DNA from: Gammaproteobacteria bacterium
Lineage (GTDB): Bacteria; Pseudomonadota; Gammaproteobacteria; Xanthomonadales; Xanthomonadaceae
Length of the DNA stretch: 5,794 nucleotides
NCBI GenBank assembly: GCA_012510865.1
Contig: JAAZHF010000004.1
Location: forward strand, 1 to 5,794
Direction: 5' to 3'
Shown: in pieces, positions 1 to 5,794 of the stretch
How the letters are laid out: each line of letters starts with the position of its first letter
How positions within the stretch are numbered: the first letter of the stretch is position 1
The notes under the pieces: model-generated
The model's database searches: none
The model's input: the letters and a program-made list of their open reading frames with translations, nothing else
Told to the model about the DNA's origin: nothing
Translations under genes and position numbers: made by a program

Positions 1-245
1 ACGGCGGCACCTTCGGCTCGCTGATGTCGACCCCGATCGTCAATCCGCCGCAGTCCGCGATCCTGGGCATGCACACCATCAAGGAGCGCCCGATCGTCGA
101 GAACGGCCAGGTGGTGGCGGCGCCGATGATGTACATCGCGCTCAGCTACGACCACCGCATCATCGACGGCAAGGCCGCGGTGCTGTTCCTGGTCGACATC
201 AAGGACCAGCTCGAGAACCCGCACCGCATGCTCCTGGGCATGTAA
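1..245 (+). CDS. sucB: Dihydrolipoyllysine-residue succinyltransferase (E2 of 2-oxoglutarate dehydrogenase), C-terminal end, 5' truncated by window
   Basis: The reading frame enters from the left edge (first full codon at base 3) and ends with TAA at 243-245, giving about 80 residues of the C-terminal catalytic domain. This E2 enzyme transfers the succinyl group from lipoamide to CoA in the 2-oxoglutarate dehydrogenase complex of the cytosolic TCA cycle. The acyltransferase active-site signature SYDHRIIDG is visible; its His (codon 153-155) and Asp (codon 165-167) are the catalytic pair known for this family. The segments [20 protein letters not shown] and [12 protein letters not shown] match SucB better than pyruvate dehydrogenase E2 as I remember the families. 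The lipoyl and E1/E3-binding domains lie outside the window. The E3 gene follows 15 bases downstream, which supports a sucAB-lpd operon. The succinyl rather than acetyl assignment rests on this similarity and the context. Confidence 0.93.
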   Translation, partial: GGTFGSLMSTPIVNPPQSAILGMHTIKERPIVENGQVVAAPMMYIALSYDHRIIDGKAAVLFLVDIKDQLENPHRMLLGM

Positions 246-260
246 GGAAAAGGAACAGAC

Positions 261-1697
<1,437 letters not shown>

Positions 1698-1731
1698 GGG
1701 CGGCGCGCGTCCCCTGCCCCTTCGCGACATC

Positions 1732-1757
1732 CGGCGCCGGGCCCCTGCCCGGCGTCG
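1732..1757 (+). terminator. GC hairpin after lpdA, probable transcription terminator
   Basis: Bases 1735-1742 (CGCCGGGC) and 1747-1754 (GCCCGGCG) form a perfect 8-base stem around a 4-base loop. The stem can be extended to 1732 and 1757 with one G-U pair, giving 11 pairs. A short pyrimidine stretch (TCCTTTCC, 1758-1765) follows in place of a good U-tract. The position, 35 bases after the lpdA stop and before the next gene, suits the end of the suc operon. The weak U-tract leaves open that it only attenuates transcription or stabilises the 3' end of the mRNA. Confidence 0.55.
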
Positions 1758-1788
1758 TCCTTTCCGGCTCCACACGGGTTCCCACGGC

Positions 1789-2382
1789 ATGAAGAGTCTC
1801 TGCGTCTATTGCGGTTCCAACAGCGGCTCCAAGCCGGCCTACGCCGGGGCCGCGGCCGCGCTCGGCGCGCGCATGGCGCGCGAGGGCATCCGGCTGGTCT
1901 ATGGCGGCGGCAACATCGGCCTGATGGGCACGGTCGCCGACGCGGTGCTGGCGGGCGGCGGCGAGGTGACCGGCGTCATCCCCAGGCAGCTGGTGGACAT
2001 GGAGGTCGCGCACCTGGGCCTGACGGAGCTCGAGGGCGTGGGCGCGATGCACGAGCGCAAGTCCCGCATGTTCGACCTGGCCGACGCGTTCGTCGCCCTG
2101 CCCGGCGGCTTCGGCACGCTGGAGGAGATCGTCGAGATGCTGACCTGGCGCCAGCTCGGCATCGGCACCAAGCCCTGTGCGCTCCTGGACGTGGACGGCT
2201 ACTGGACTCCGCTGGTGGCGATGATGGACCGCATGGTCGAGGACCGCTTCCTGCATCCCGCGCAGCGCGACGACCTCTGGACCGGCCGCGACATCGGGGC
2301 CATGCTCGACTGGATGCGCGGCTACCGCCCGGCCGAAGCCTCGAAGTGGCTCGACGAGAAGCGCAGCCGCGAGCTGCGCTGA
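1789..2382 (+). CDS. LOG-family protein (TIGR00730-type), putative nucleoside 5'-monophosphate phosphoribohydrolase
   Basis: The 197-residue product has the hallmark motifs of the LOG (Lonely Guy) family: an N-terminal Rossmann start SLCVYCGSNSGS (3-14), GGGNIGLMG (39-47), MHERK (87-91) and PGGFGTLEE (105-113). The last supplies the catalytic and nucleotide-binding residues, including Glu112/Glu113. Family members cleave the N-glycosidic bond of AMP or cytokinin riboside 5'-monophosphates, releasing the base and ribose 5-phosphate; in non-plant-associated bacteria the physiological substrate is often unclear. It should be cytosolic and dimeric. The start at 1789 gives the usual family N-terminus MKSLCVYCGS. 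No clear Shine-Dalgarno lies in front of it (the upstream bases are CGGGTTCCCACGGC), which is unusual compared with the neighbours. The acuI-like gene follows after 40 bases on the same strand and may be co-transcribed. Family assignment is firm; the substrate is not established. Confidence 0.93.
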   Translation: MKSLCVYCGSNSGSKPAYAGAAAALGARMAREGIRLVYGGGNIGLMGTVADAVLAGGGEVTGVIPRQLVDMEVAHLGLTELEGVGAMHERKSRMFDLADAFVALPGGFGTLEEIVEMLTWRQLGIGTKPCALLDVDGYWTPLVAMMDRMVEDRFLHPAQRDDLWTGRDIGAMLDWMRGYRPAEASKWLDEKRSRELR

Positions 2383-2422
2383 GCCGCGCGAGCGGCCCTC
2401 CCCGAGACCGGAGACCGGACCC

Positions 2423-3415
2423 ATGACCCTTCCCGACACCTTCCGCGCCTTCCGCATCCACAACGACGAAGCCGGCTACCGCGCGGGGCTGGAAATGCTG
2501 TCGCTGGACGCGCTCGCCCCCGGCGAGATCGTGCTGCGCACCGCGTTCTCCTCGGTCAATTTCAAGGACGCGCTCGCGGGCACCGGGCGCGGCAGGATCC
2601 TGCGCCGCTTCCCGCTGGTCGGCGGCATCGACGTGGCCGGCCACGTCGTTGCCTCGCGCGACCCCGCGTTCCAGGAAGGCGACGAGGTGCTGGTCACCGG
2701 CTGCGGGCTCAGCGAGACCCGCGACGGCGGCTACGCGGAGTACGCCCGCGTCGAGTCCCGGTGGGCGATCCCGCTCCCCAGGGGCCTCACCCTGCGCGAA
2801 TCGATGGTCCTGGGAACGGCCGGCTTCACCGCCGCCCTGGCGCTGCTGCGCATGACCGAGAACCGCCAGCACCCGGGGCTCGGCCCCCTCGCCGTCACCG
2901 GGGCGACCGGGGGCGTCGGATCGCTCGCAGTCGACATCTTCTCCAGCGCCGGCTACGAAGTGCACGCGGTCAGCGGCAAGCCGGAGCAGGCCGCGTACCT
3001 CGAATCGATCGGCGCCGCCCGCGTCGTCGCGCGCGACGTCCTGGGCACCACGAGGCCGCTGGAGTCGGCCCGCTTCGGCGGCGGCCTGGACAACGTGGGC
3101 GGACCGATGCTCGCCAGCCTGCTCGCGCAAACCGTGCCCTACGGCAACGTCGCCAGCGCCGGCCTGGCCGCCAGCCACGACCTGCCGGCCACGGTCATGC
3201 CCTTCATCATCCGCGGCGTATCCCTGCTCGGGGTCGCCTCCGCGGGGACCGCGCGCGACATCCGCGACGAGGTCTGGAGGCGCCTGGCCTCGGACTGGAA
3301 GCCGCGCCACCTCGACCGCATCTGCAGCCGCGAGGTGACGCTCGACGAACTCCCCGCGACCTTCGACCGGATGCTCGCCGGCGGTTCGCTCGGGCGCACG
3401 CTCGTGGTGCTGTGA
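2423..3415 (+). CDS. acuI: AcuI/YhdH-type NADPH-dependent acrylyl-CoA reductase / quinone oxidoreductase (MDR superfamily)
   Basis: This 330-residue zinc-independent medium-chain dehydrogenase/reductase closely recalls E. coli YhdH and Rhodobacter AcuI, of about 325 residues. Family hallmarks are SSVNFKDALAGTGRGRI (43-59), FPLVGGIDVAG (63-73), GTAGFTAALAL (131-141), the NADP-binding glycine loop TGATGGVGS (159-167), and ATVMPFIIRGVSLLG (256-270). The N-terminal GroES-like domain (about 25-125) precedes the Rossmann domain (about 130-290). Known AcuI enzymes reduce toxic acrylyl-CoA to propionyl-CoA with NADPH, in DMSP or 3-hydroxypropionate metabolism or as detoxification. No DMSP-lyase or CoA-ligase gene is adjacent, so a general detoxification role is inferred. 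The start is supported by GGAG at 2410-2413, which lies within a 7-base tandem repeat (GAGACCG twice, 2404-2417). The symbol yhdH would be equally acceptable; other quinone or enoyl-CoA substrates are possible. Confidence 0.9.
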   Translation: MTLPDTFRAFRIHNDEAGYRAGLEMLSLDALAPGEIVLRTAFSSVNFKDALAGTGRGRILRRFPLVGGIDVAGHVVASRDPAFQEGDEVLVTGCGLSETRDGGYAEYARVESRWAIPLPRGLTLRESMVLGTAGFTAALALLRMTENRQHPGLGPLAVTGATGGVGSLAVDIFSSAGYEVHAVSGKPEQAAYLESIGAARVVARDVLGTTRPLESARFGGGLDNVGGPMLASLLAQTVPYGNVASAGLAASHDLPATVMPFIIRGVSLLGVASAGTARDIRDEVWRRLASDWKPRHLDRICSREVTLDELPATFDRMLAGGSLGRTLVVL

Positions 3416-3429
3416 TCCCGCGCGCCGGC

Positions 3430-3457
3430 TTGCAGCCGCCTGCGCGACCGCTACAAT
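3430..3457 (+). promoter_or_regulatory. Putative sigma-70 promoter for pilH
   Basis: TTGCAG (3430-3435), a 16-base spacer and TACAAT (3452-3457) resemble -35 and -10 elements. The -10 box matches the consensus at five of six positions; the -35 box matches at only three. It lies in the 55-base gap after the acuI stop and would start transcription near 3464, about 20 bases before the pilH ATG. This suggests that pilH is transcribed independently of the genes upstream. No binding data can be inferred from sequence alone. Confidence 0.5.
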
Positions 3458-3472
3458 CGCCCTGAATCCAAT

Positions 3473-3478
3473 GGGGGA
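3473..3478 (+). promoter_or_regulatory. Ribosome binding site that decides the pilH start
   Basis: GGGGGA at 3473-3478 sits 4 bases before the ATG at 3483. An in-frame ATG at 3471 overlaps this site and itself has no purine-rich sequence upstream. The later ATG is therefore the better start, and it gives the family-typical N-terminus MARILIVDDS. Confidence 0.65.
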
Positions 3479-3482
3479 CACC

Positions 3483-3872
3483 ATGGCCCGCATCCTGATC
3501 GTCGACGACTCACCCTCCCAGCTGATGGGCATCCGGCGCATCGTCGATGGTCTCGGCCACGAGGCGCTGACCGCCGAGGACGGCGCCGCCGGCGTCGAGG
3601 CCGCGAAGCGCGAGCTTCCCGACCTGATCCTGATGGACGTGGTGATGCCGAACCTCAACGGTTTCCAGGCCACGCGCTCGATCACGCGCGACCCGGAGAC
3701 CCGCCACATCCCCGTCATCCTGGTCACCACCAAGGACCAGGAGACCGACAAGGTCTGGGGCATGCGCCAGGGCGCGCGTGCCTACCTCACCAAGCCCTTC
3801 ACCGAAGCCGAGCTGTCGCAGGCGATCGCCGGCGCGATCGCGCCGGAGCCGACCCCCCCGGCCGCGGCCTGA
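3483..3872 (+). CDS. pilH: PilH-type single-domain response regulator (twitching motility)
   Basis: The product (129 residues from ATG 3483) is a CheY-like receiver domain with no output domain. Acidic pocket residues Asp8 and Asp9, phosphoacceptor Asp52 in LILMDVVMP, Thr82/Thr83 and Lys104 in YLTKP are all present. The stretch VTTKDQETDKVWGMRQGAR (81-99) and NGFQATR are characteristic of PilH of the Pil-Chp chemosensory system. There PilH is phosphorylated by the histidine kinase ChpA/PilL and, with PilG, tunes type IV pilus extension and retraction and cAMP levels. Other pilGIJ-chp genes are not adjacent, so this copy is an orphan in the window; a related orphan receiver with another partner is possible. 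A short Pro/Ala-rich tail (PEPTPPAAA) follows the domain, and its coding sequence includes a run of seven C at 3853-3859. The gene converges on cbpA with only 12 bases between the stop codons. Confidence 0.85.
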   Translation: MARILIVDDSPSQLMGIRRIVDGLGHEALTAEDGAAGVEAAKRELPDLILMDVVMPNLNGFQATRSITRDPETRHIPVILVTTKDQETDKVWGMRQGARAYLTKPFTEAELSQAIAGAIAPEPTPPAAA

Positions 3873-3884
3873 GGCGCTGCGGCG

Positions 3885-4793
3885 CTATCCCCGCCGCCAC
3901 TGCCCCGCGAACGCATCCCGGAGTCCTTCGTAGGCCGCACGCTGGGCCTCTTCGCGCGGCGCGGGCGCCTCGATCTCCAGCTCCACGATCTGGTCCCCGT
4001 CCGGCTGCCCGCCGCTGCCCGGAAGTCCGCGGCCGCGCAGCCGCAGCCGGCGCCCCGCTTCGGAGCCGGCCGGCACCTTGACCTGAACCGTGCCCCCCAG
4101 CGTCGGCACCGCGACGCTGGCGCCGAGCGCCGCCTCCCACGGGGCGACCTGGAGCGAGTACAGGATGTTGCGACCATCCACCTCGAACTGCGGATGGGTG
4201 GCGTACTCGACCTCCAGCAGCAGGTTGCCGCCGCGCTCGCCCTGCCCCGCCAGGCGGATCACCTGCCCGGGGCGGATGCCGCGGGGCACCTTGACCTCGA
4301 GCGTGCGCCCGCCGACGGTGATGCGCATGGCGCCGCCGCCATGGACCGACTCCAGCGGAACCGCCAGCCGTGCGCGCGTGTCGCCGCGCGGCGGCGCACC
4401 GACGCCGGGGCCGCCCCGCTGCTGGGCCTGGCGCCGGAACAGGCTCTCGAAGAAGTCGCTGAAGCCGCCGCCACCGCCGCCGCCGAAGACCTCCTCGTAG
4501 TCGAAGCCGGGGCCGGGGCCGGCGCCGTTGCCGCCGAAGCCGCCTGGCGGCGGGTGGATGTCGTCACCCGGCCGGTAGCCGCGCGCACGGAGCTGGTCGT
4601 AGGCCTTCCGGCGCCCCGGGTCGCGCAGCGCCTCGTAGGCCTCGTTCACGGCCTTGAACTTGTCTTCCGCCCCGGCCTCCTTGCTGACGTCGGGGTGGTA
4701 CTTGCGCGCCAGCCGCCGATAGGCGGTCCGGATCTCCGCGTCGCCCGCGCTGGGCTCGACGCCGAGGATTGCGTAGTAGTCCTTGAACTGCAT
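3885..4793 (-). CDS. cbpA: CbpA-like DnaJ-family co-chaperone (J domain plus DnaJ C-terminal domains)
   Basis: This 302-residue protein begins with a J domain (about 5-70): DYYAILGV, then the HPD motif at 33-35 that stimulates the DnaK ATPase, then KFKAVNEAYEALRDPGRRKAYD. A Gly/Phe-rich linker follows (about 75-130) with seven consecutive glycines (104-110) and the segment FSDFFESLF. Two substrate-binding beta domains come next, with KVPRGIRPGQVIRLAGQG (168-185) and KVPAGSEAGRRLRLRGRGLPG (239-259). There are no CxxCxGxG zinc-finger repeats, so it is the CbpA rather than the DnaJ type; length fits E. coli CbpA (306). Its role is a cytosolic or nucleoid-associated DnaK partner; DNA binding is known for E. 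coli CbpA but not shown here. The ATG at 4793 is chosen because the J domain starts there. The frame stays open far upstream, but that sequence lies antisense to the peroxiredoxin and looks non-coding. No cbpM gene follows it. Confidence 0.93.
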   Translation of the reverse strand: MQFKDYYAILGVEPSAGDAEIRTAYRRLARKYHPDVSKEAGAEDKFKAVNEAYEALRDPGRRKAYDQLRARGYRPGDDIHPPPGGFGGNGAGPGPGFDYEEVFGGGGGGGFSDFFESLFRRQAQQRGGPGVGAPPRGDTRARLAVPLESVHGGGAMRITVGGRTLEVKVPRGIRPGQVIRLAGQGERGGNLLLEVEYATHPQFEVDGRNILYSLQVAPWEAALGASVAVPTLGGTVQVKVPAGSEAGRRLRLRGRGLPGSGGQPDGDQIVELEIEAPAPREEAQRAAYEGLRDAFAGQWRRG

Positions 4794-4796
4794 GGG

Positions 4797-4802
4797 CTCT
4801 CC
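4797..4802 (-). promoter_or_regulatory. Ribosome binding site that decides the cbpA start
   Basis: On the minus strand GGAGAG (complement of 4797-4802) lies 3 bases before the ATG at 4793, or 5 bases if only GGAG is counted. This supports starting cbpA at MQFKDYYAIL rather than further upstream in the long open frame. Confidence 0.65.
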
Positions 4803-4808
4803 ACTGGT

Positions 4809-4831
4809 GCCGGCGCGGGCGGTTCGCCGGC
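4809..4831 (-). other. Inverted repeat (hairpin) in the cbpA leader
   Basis: GCCGGCG (4809-4815) and CGCCGGC (4825-4831) form a perfect 7-base inverted repeat around a 9-base loop. It lies between the candidate cbpA promoter and its ribosome binding site, so it would fold in the 5' untranslated RNA on the minus strand. It may only reflect the high GC content. Confidence 0.35.
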
Positions 4832-4837
4832 GGCGGC

Positions 4838-4873
4838 AGGGTAGCAATATCGGGGCTCCACGGCGCAAGGCAA
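4838..4873 (-). promoter_or_regulatory. Weak candidate promoter for cbpA
   Basis: Reading the minus strand, TTGCCT (complement of 4868-4873) is followed after 18 bases by TATTGC (4844-4849) and immediately by TACCCT (4838-4843). Either could be a -10 box. It is the only AT-richer patch in the divergent intergenic region and is correctly placed upstream of cbpA. Matches are partial, so confidence is low. A heat-shock (sigma-32) promoter was looked for and not recognised. Confidence 0.3.
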
Positions 4874-4909
4874 CCCTCGCCGGCGCGGCGTGGCACCATG
4901 GGCGGACCC

Positions 4910-4925
4910 GGCGGCCGCGGCCGCC
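4910..4925. repeat. 16-base perfect palindrome upstream of the peroxiredoxin gene
   Basis: GGCGGCCGCGGCCGCC is its own reverse complement over all 16 bases and ends 27 bases before the peroxiredoxin ATG. It could be an operator, an mRNA hairpin, or chance in GC-only sequence. The inner 10 bases, GGCCGCGGCC, also occur inside coding sequence at 1848-1857 and 3860-3869, which weakens a specific regulatory reading. Confidence 0.4.
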
Positions 4926-4941
4926 CCCTCCCCCGCGAACC

Positions 4942-4946
4942 AGGAG
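4942..4946 (+). promoter_or_regulatory. Ribosome binding site that decides the peroxiredoxin start
   Basis: AGGAG at 4942-4946 stands 6 bases before the ATG at 4953. An in-frame ATG at 4890 would add 21 Ala/Pro-rich residues with no family resemblance, so the later start is chosen. Confidence 0.75.
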
Positions 4947-4952
4947 CACCGC

Positions 4953-5438
4953 ATGCCCATCCAGCCCGGCGACGCCATCCCCGAGGTCACGCTGAAGCAC
5001 ATCTCCGAGAACGGCGTGCACACGATCGATACCCCGACCCTGTTCGCGCACAGGAACGTGGTGCTCTTCGCGGTGCCCGGCGCATTCACGCCGACCTGCT
5101 CCGAGCGCCATCTCCCCGGTTTCGTCGAGCGCTTCGACGACTTCCGCGAGCGCGGCATCGAGGTCGCCTGCATGGCCGTCAACGATCCCTTCGTGATGCA
5201 GGCCTGGGGCGAGGCCCAGCACGTGCCCGCGGGCCTGCGCATGCTGTCGGACGGCAACGCCGACTTCGCCCGCGCGCTCGGCCTGGAGATGGACGCCACG
5301 GCCTTCGGCATGGGCCTGCGCAGCAAGCGCTTCGCCCTCTATGCCGAGGATGGCGTGGTCAAGCAGCTTTTCGTCGAGGCCCCGGGCGAGTTCAAGGTCT
5401 CGTCGGCCGAACACGTGCTCGCAGCCATCACCGGCTAG
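4953..5438 (+). CDS. Prx5-type peroxiredoxin (AhpC/TSA-like, redoxin domain)
   Basis: The 161-residue product is a thiol peroxidase that reduces hydrogen peroxide or organic hydroperoxides in the cytosol. The peroxidatic motif PxxxTxxC is seen as PGAFTPTC, with Pro42, Thr46 and Cys49; the following SERHLPGF is typical of the Prx5 subfamily. VACMAVNDPFVMQAW (71-85) and GLRSKRFALY (121-130, with a candidate conserved Arg126) are further family marks. The only other cysteine is Cys73, in a position common in bacterial Prx5 proteins and not the usual resolving cysteine, so a 1-Cys mechanism using glutathione/glutaredoxin or another thiol is likely. There is no fused glutaredoxin domain. It is divergent from cbpA, and its stop codon overlaps that of pbpC on the opposite strand. 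No clear sigma-70 promoter or OxyR-like site was recognised upstream. Confidence 0.93.
   Translation: MPIQPGDAIPEVTLKHISENGVHTIDTPTLFAHRNVVLFAVPGAFTPTCSERHLPGFVERFDDFRERGIEVACMAVNDPFVMQAWGEAQHVPAGLRMLSDGNADFARALGLEMDATAFGMGLRSKRFALYAEDGVVKQLFVEAPGEFKVSSAEHVLAAITG
5435..5438. other. CTAG palindrome carrying overlapping convergent stop codons
   Basis: The plus-strand TAG of the peroxiredoxin (5436-5438) and the minus-strand TAG of pbpC (complement of 5435-5437) occupy the same four-base CTAG. The two coding regions therefore overlap by 4 bases and leave no space for a terminator between them. Confidence 0.85.
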
Positions 5439-5794
5439 CGCTGGCGGCCCACGTCGAAGGCCAGGCTCGCCCAGGCACCGTCCTCCGCGAGGGCGGTGAG
5501 CTGCTGGCGGCCCGGTTCGCCGAAGTCCCGCCACAGCGGCTGCGCGCCGCGCGTCCGGCCGATCCAGCGGCCGTTGAGCAGCCACTGCACCTCGCCCTCG
5601 GCGCCGAGCGCACGCAGCGCCAGTCGCGGTGGCCGCGGCGCTCCCGGCGCGCGCAGCAGCAGCGCGCCGTCGTCGACCCCGTCGATGCGCATCGCCACCG
5701 CCGCGCCGCGACCGTCGTCGGCGCAGCCGGGCGCGAGCGGCGGCAGGCGCGCCGCCTCGCGCTCGGCGGCGCTGAGCCAGGGCGACGCGAGGGC
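5435..5794 (-). CDS. pbpC: Penicillin-binding protein 1C, C-terminal end (5' part beyond the right edge)
   Basis: A minus-strand frame enters from the right edge and stays open for 119 codons to a TAG at 5437-5435. It starts ...SPWLSAAEREAARLPPLAPGC, which resembles the linker after the transpeptidase domain of PBP1C. The remainder, with LRALGAEGEVQWLLNGRWIG and GAQPLWRDFGEPGRQQLTAL, resembles the small C-terminal BiPBP_C domain of this family. Full-length PBP1C is a membrane-anchored peptidoglycan glycosyltransferase/transpeptidase acting in the periplasm; those catalytic domains are not in the window. A GTG at 5698 is internal, and the frame clearly continues upstream of it. Codon use is as GC-rich as in the neighbours. 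The assignment is from recalled similarity over a short, less conserved domain, so it is less sure than the others. Confidence 0.75.
   Translation of the reverse strand, partial: ALASPWLSAAEREAARLPPLAPGCADDGRGAAVAMRIDGVDDGALLLRAPGAPRPPRLALRALGAEGEVQWLLNGRWIGRTRGAQPLWRDFGEPGRQQLTALAEDGAWASLAFDVGRQR

Noticed and set aside
1789..2382. LOG protein as a DNA-processing DprA-like or lysine decarboxylase gene
   Set aside because: Older annotations call this family lysine decarboxylase because of the PGGxGTxxE motif, but the short Rossmann-only protein has no PLP-binding lysine domain. LOG-type phosphoribohydrolase is the correct family.
1976..3763. A 595-codon open frame on the minus strand antisense to the LOG, acuI and pilH genes
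   Set aside because: It spans three well-recognised genes and their gaps, and its translation is Arg/Ala/Gly/Pro-rich without domain motifs. In very GC-rich DNA, antisense frames stay open because stop codons are rare.
3874..3885. Short GCGC-TGCG-GCGC inverted repeat between pilH and cbpA as a bidirectional terminator
   Set aside because: The stem is only four bases and no T-tract lies on either side, so it is expected by chance in this composition.
4891..4905. TGGCAC at 4891-4896 as the -24 element of a sigma-54 promoter for the peroxiredoxin
   Set aside because: No TTGC-type -12 element follows at the required spacing. CACCAT (4894-4899) as a sigma-70 -10 box matches at only three positions and has no convincing -35 partner.
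4890..4952. N-terminal extension of the peroxiredoxin from ATG 4890, possibly a targeting peptide
   Set aside because: The extension is acidic at first and Ala/Pro-rich, with no positively charged start or hydrophobic core. The ribosome binding site and family N-terminus favour ATG 4953.
4794..5585. Upstream extension of the cbpA frame through the intergenic region and antisense to the peroxiredoxin
   Set aside because: The J domain starts right at ATG 4793 with a good ribosome binding site, and the upstream translation shows no family resemblance. It is an antisense shadow.

Overview
The window looks like ordinary chromosome of a high-GC gammaproteobacterium. The family-level look of the proteins, the sucB-lpd gene order, a PilH-type regulator and the strong G/C bias at third codon positions best fit the Xanthomonadaceae/Lysobacteraceae (Lysobacter, Luteimonas, Xanthomonas or Stenotrophomonas-like). 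That assignment is inference from remembered protein families, not from a search. Coding density is high, no stretch over 300 bases lacks a gene, and I see no mobile element, CRISPR array, tRNA or rRNA.

Left part (1-1760): the 3' end of sucB (E2 of 2-oxoglutarate dehydrogenase) is followed after 15 bases by a complete lpdA (E3, dihydrolipoyl dehydrogenase). This is the tail of a sucA-sucB-lpd operon of the TCA cycle. A strong GC hairpin downstream of lpdA probably ends it.

Middle part (1789-3872, all + strand): a LOG-family nucleotide phosphoribohydrolase, an AcuI/YhdH-type NADPH-dependent acrylyl-CoA reductase/quinone oxidoreductase, and a stand-alone CheY-like response regulator of the PilH type. 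The first two are 40 bases apart and may be co-transcribed. pilH has its own promoter-like sequence.

Right part (3885-5794): a CbpA/DnaJ-type co-chaperone on the - strand converges on pilH. It is divergent, across a 159-base region, from a Prx5-type peroxiredoxin on the + strand. The peroxiredoxin converges on the C-terminal end of a penicillin-binding protein 1C gene (pbpC, - strand) that runs off the right edge. The last two genes share a CTAG palindrome in which both stop codons lie.

The genes are mostly independent housekeeping or stress functions: central carbon metabolism, nucleotide salvage or clean-up, enoyl-CoA/quinone reduction, type IV pilus signalling, protein folding, peroxide removal and cell-wall synthesis. 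I do not find a credible undescribed system. The points most worth a second look are small-scale: the shared-stop convergence, a 16-base perfect palindrome upstream of the peroxiredoxin, a hairpin in the cbpA leader, and cbpA without an adjacent cbpM.
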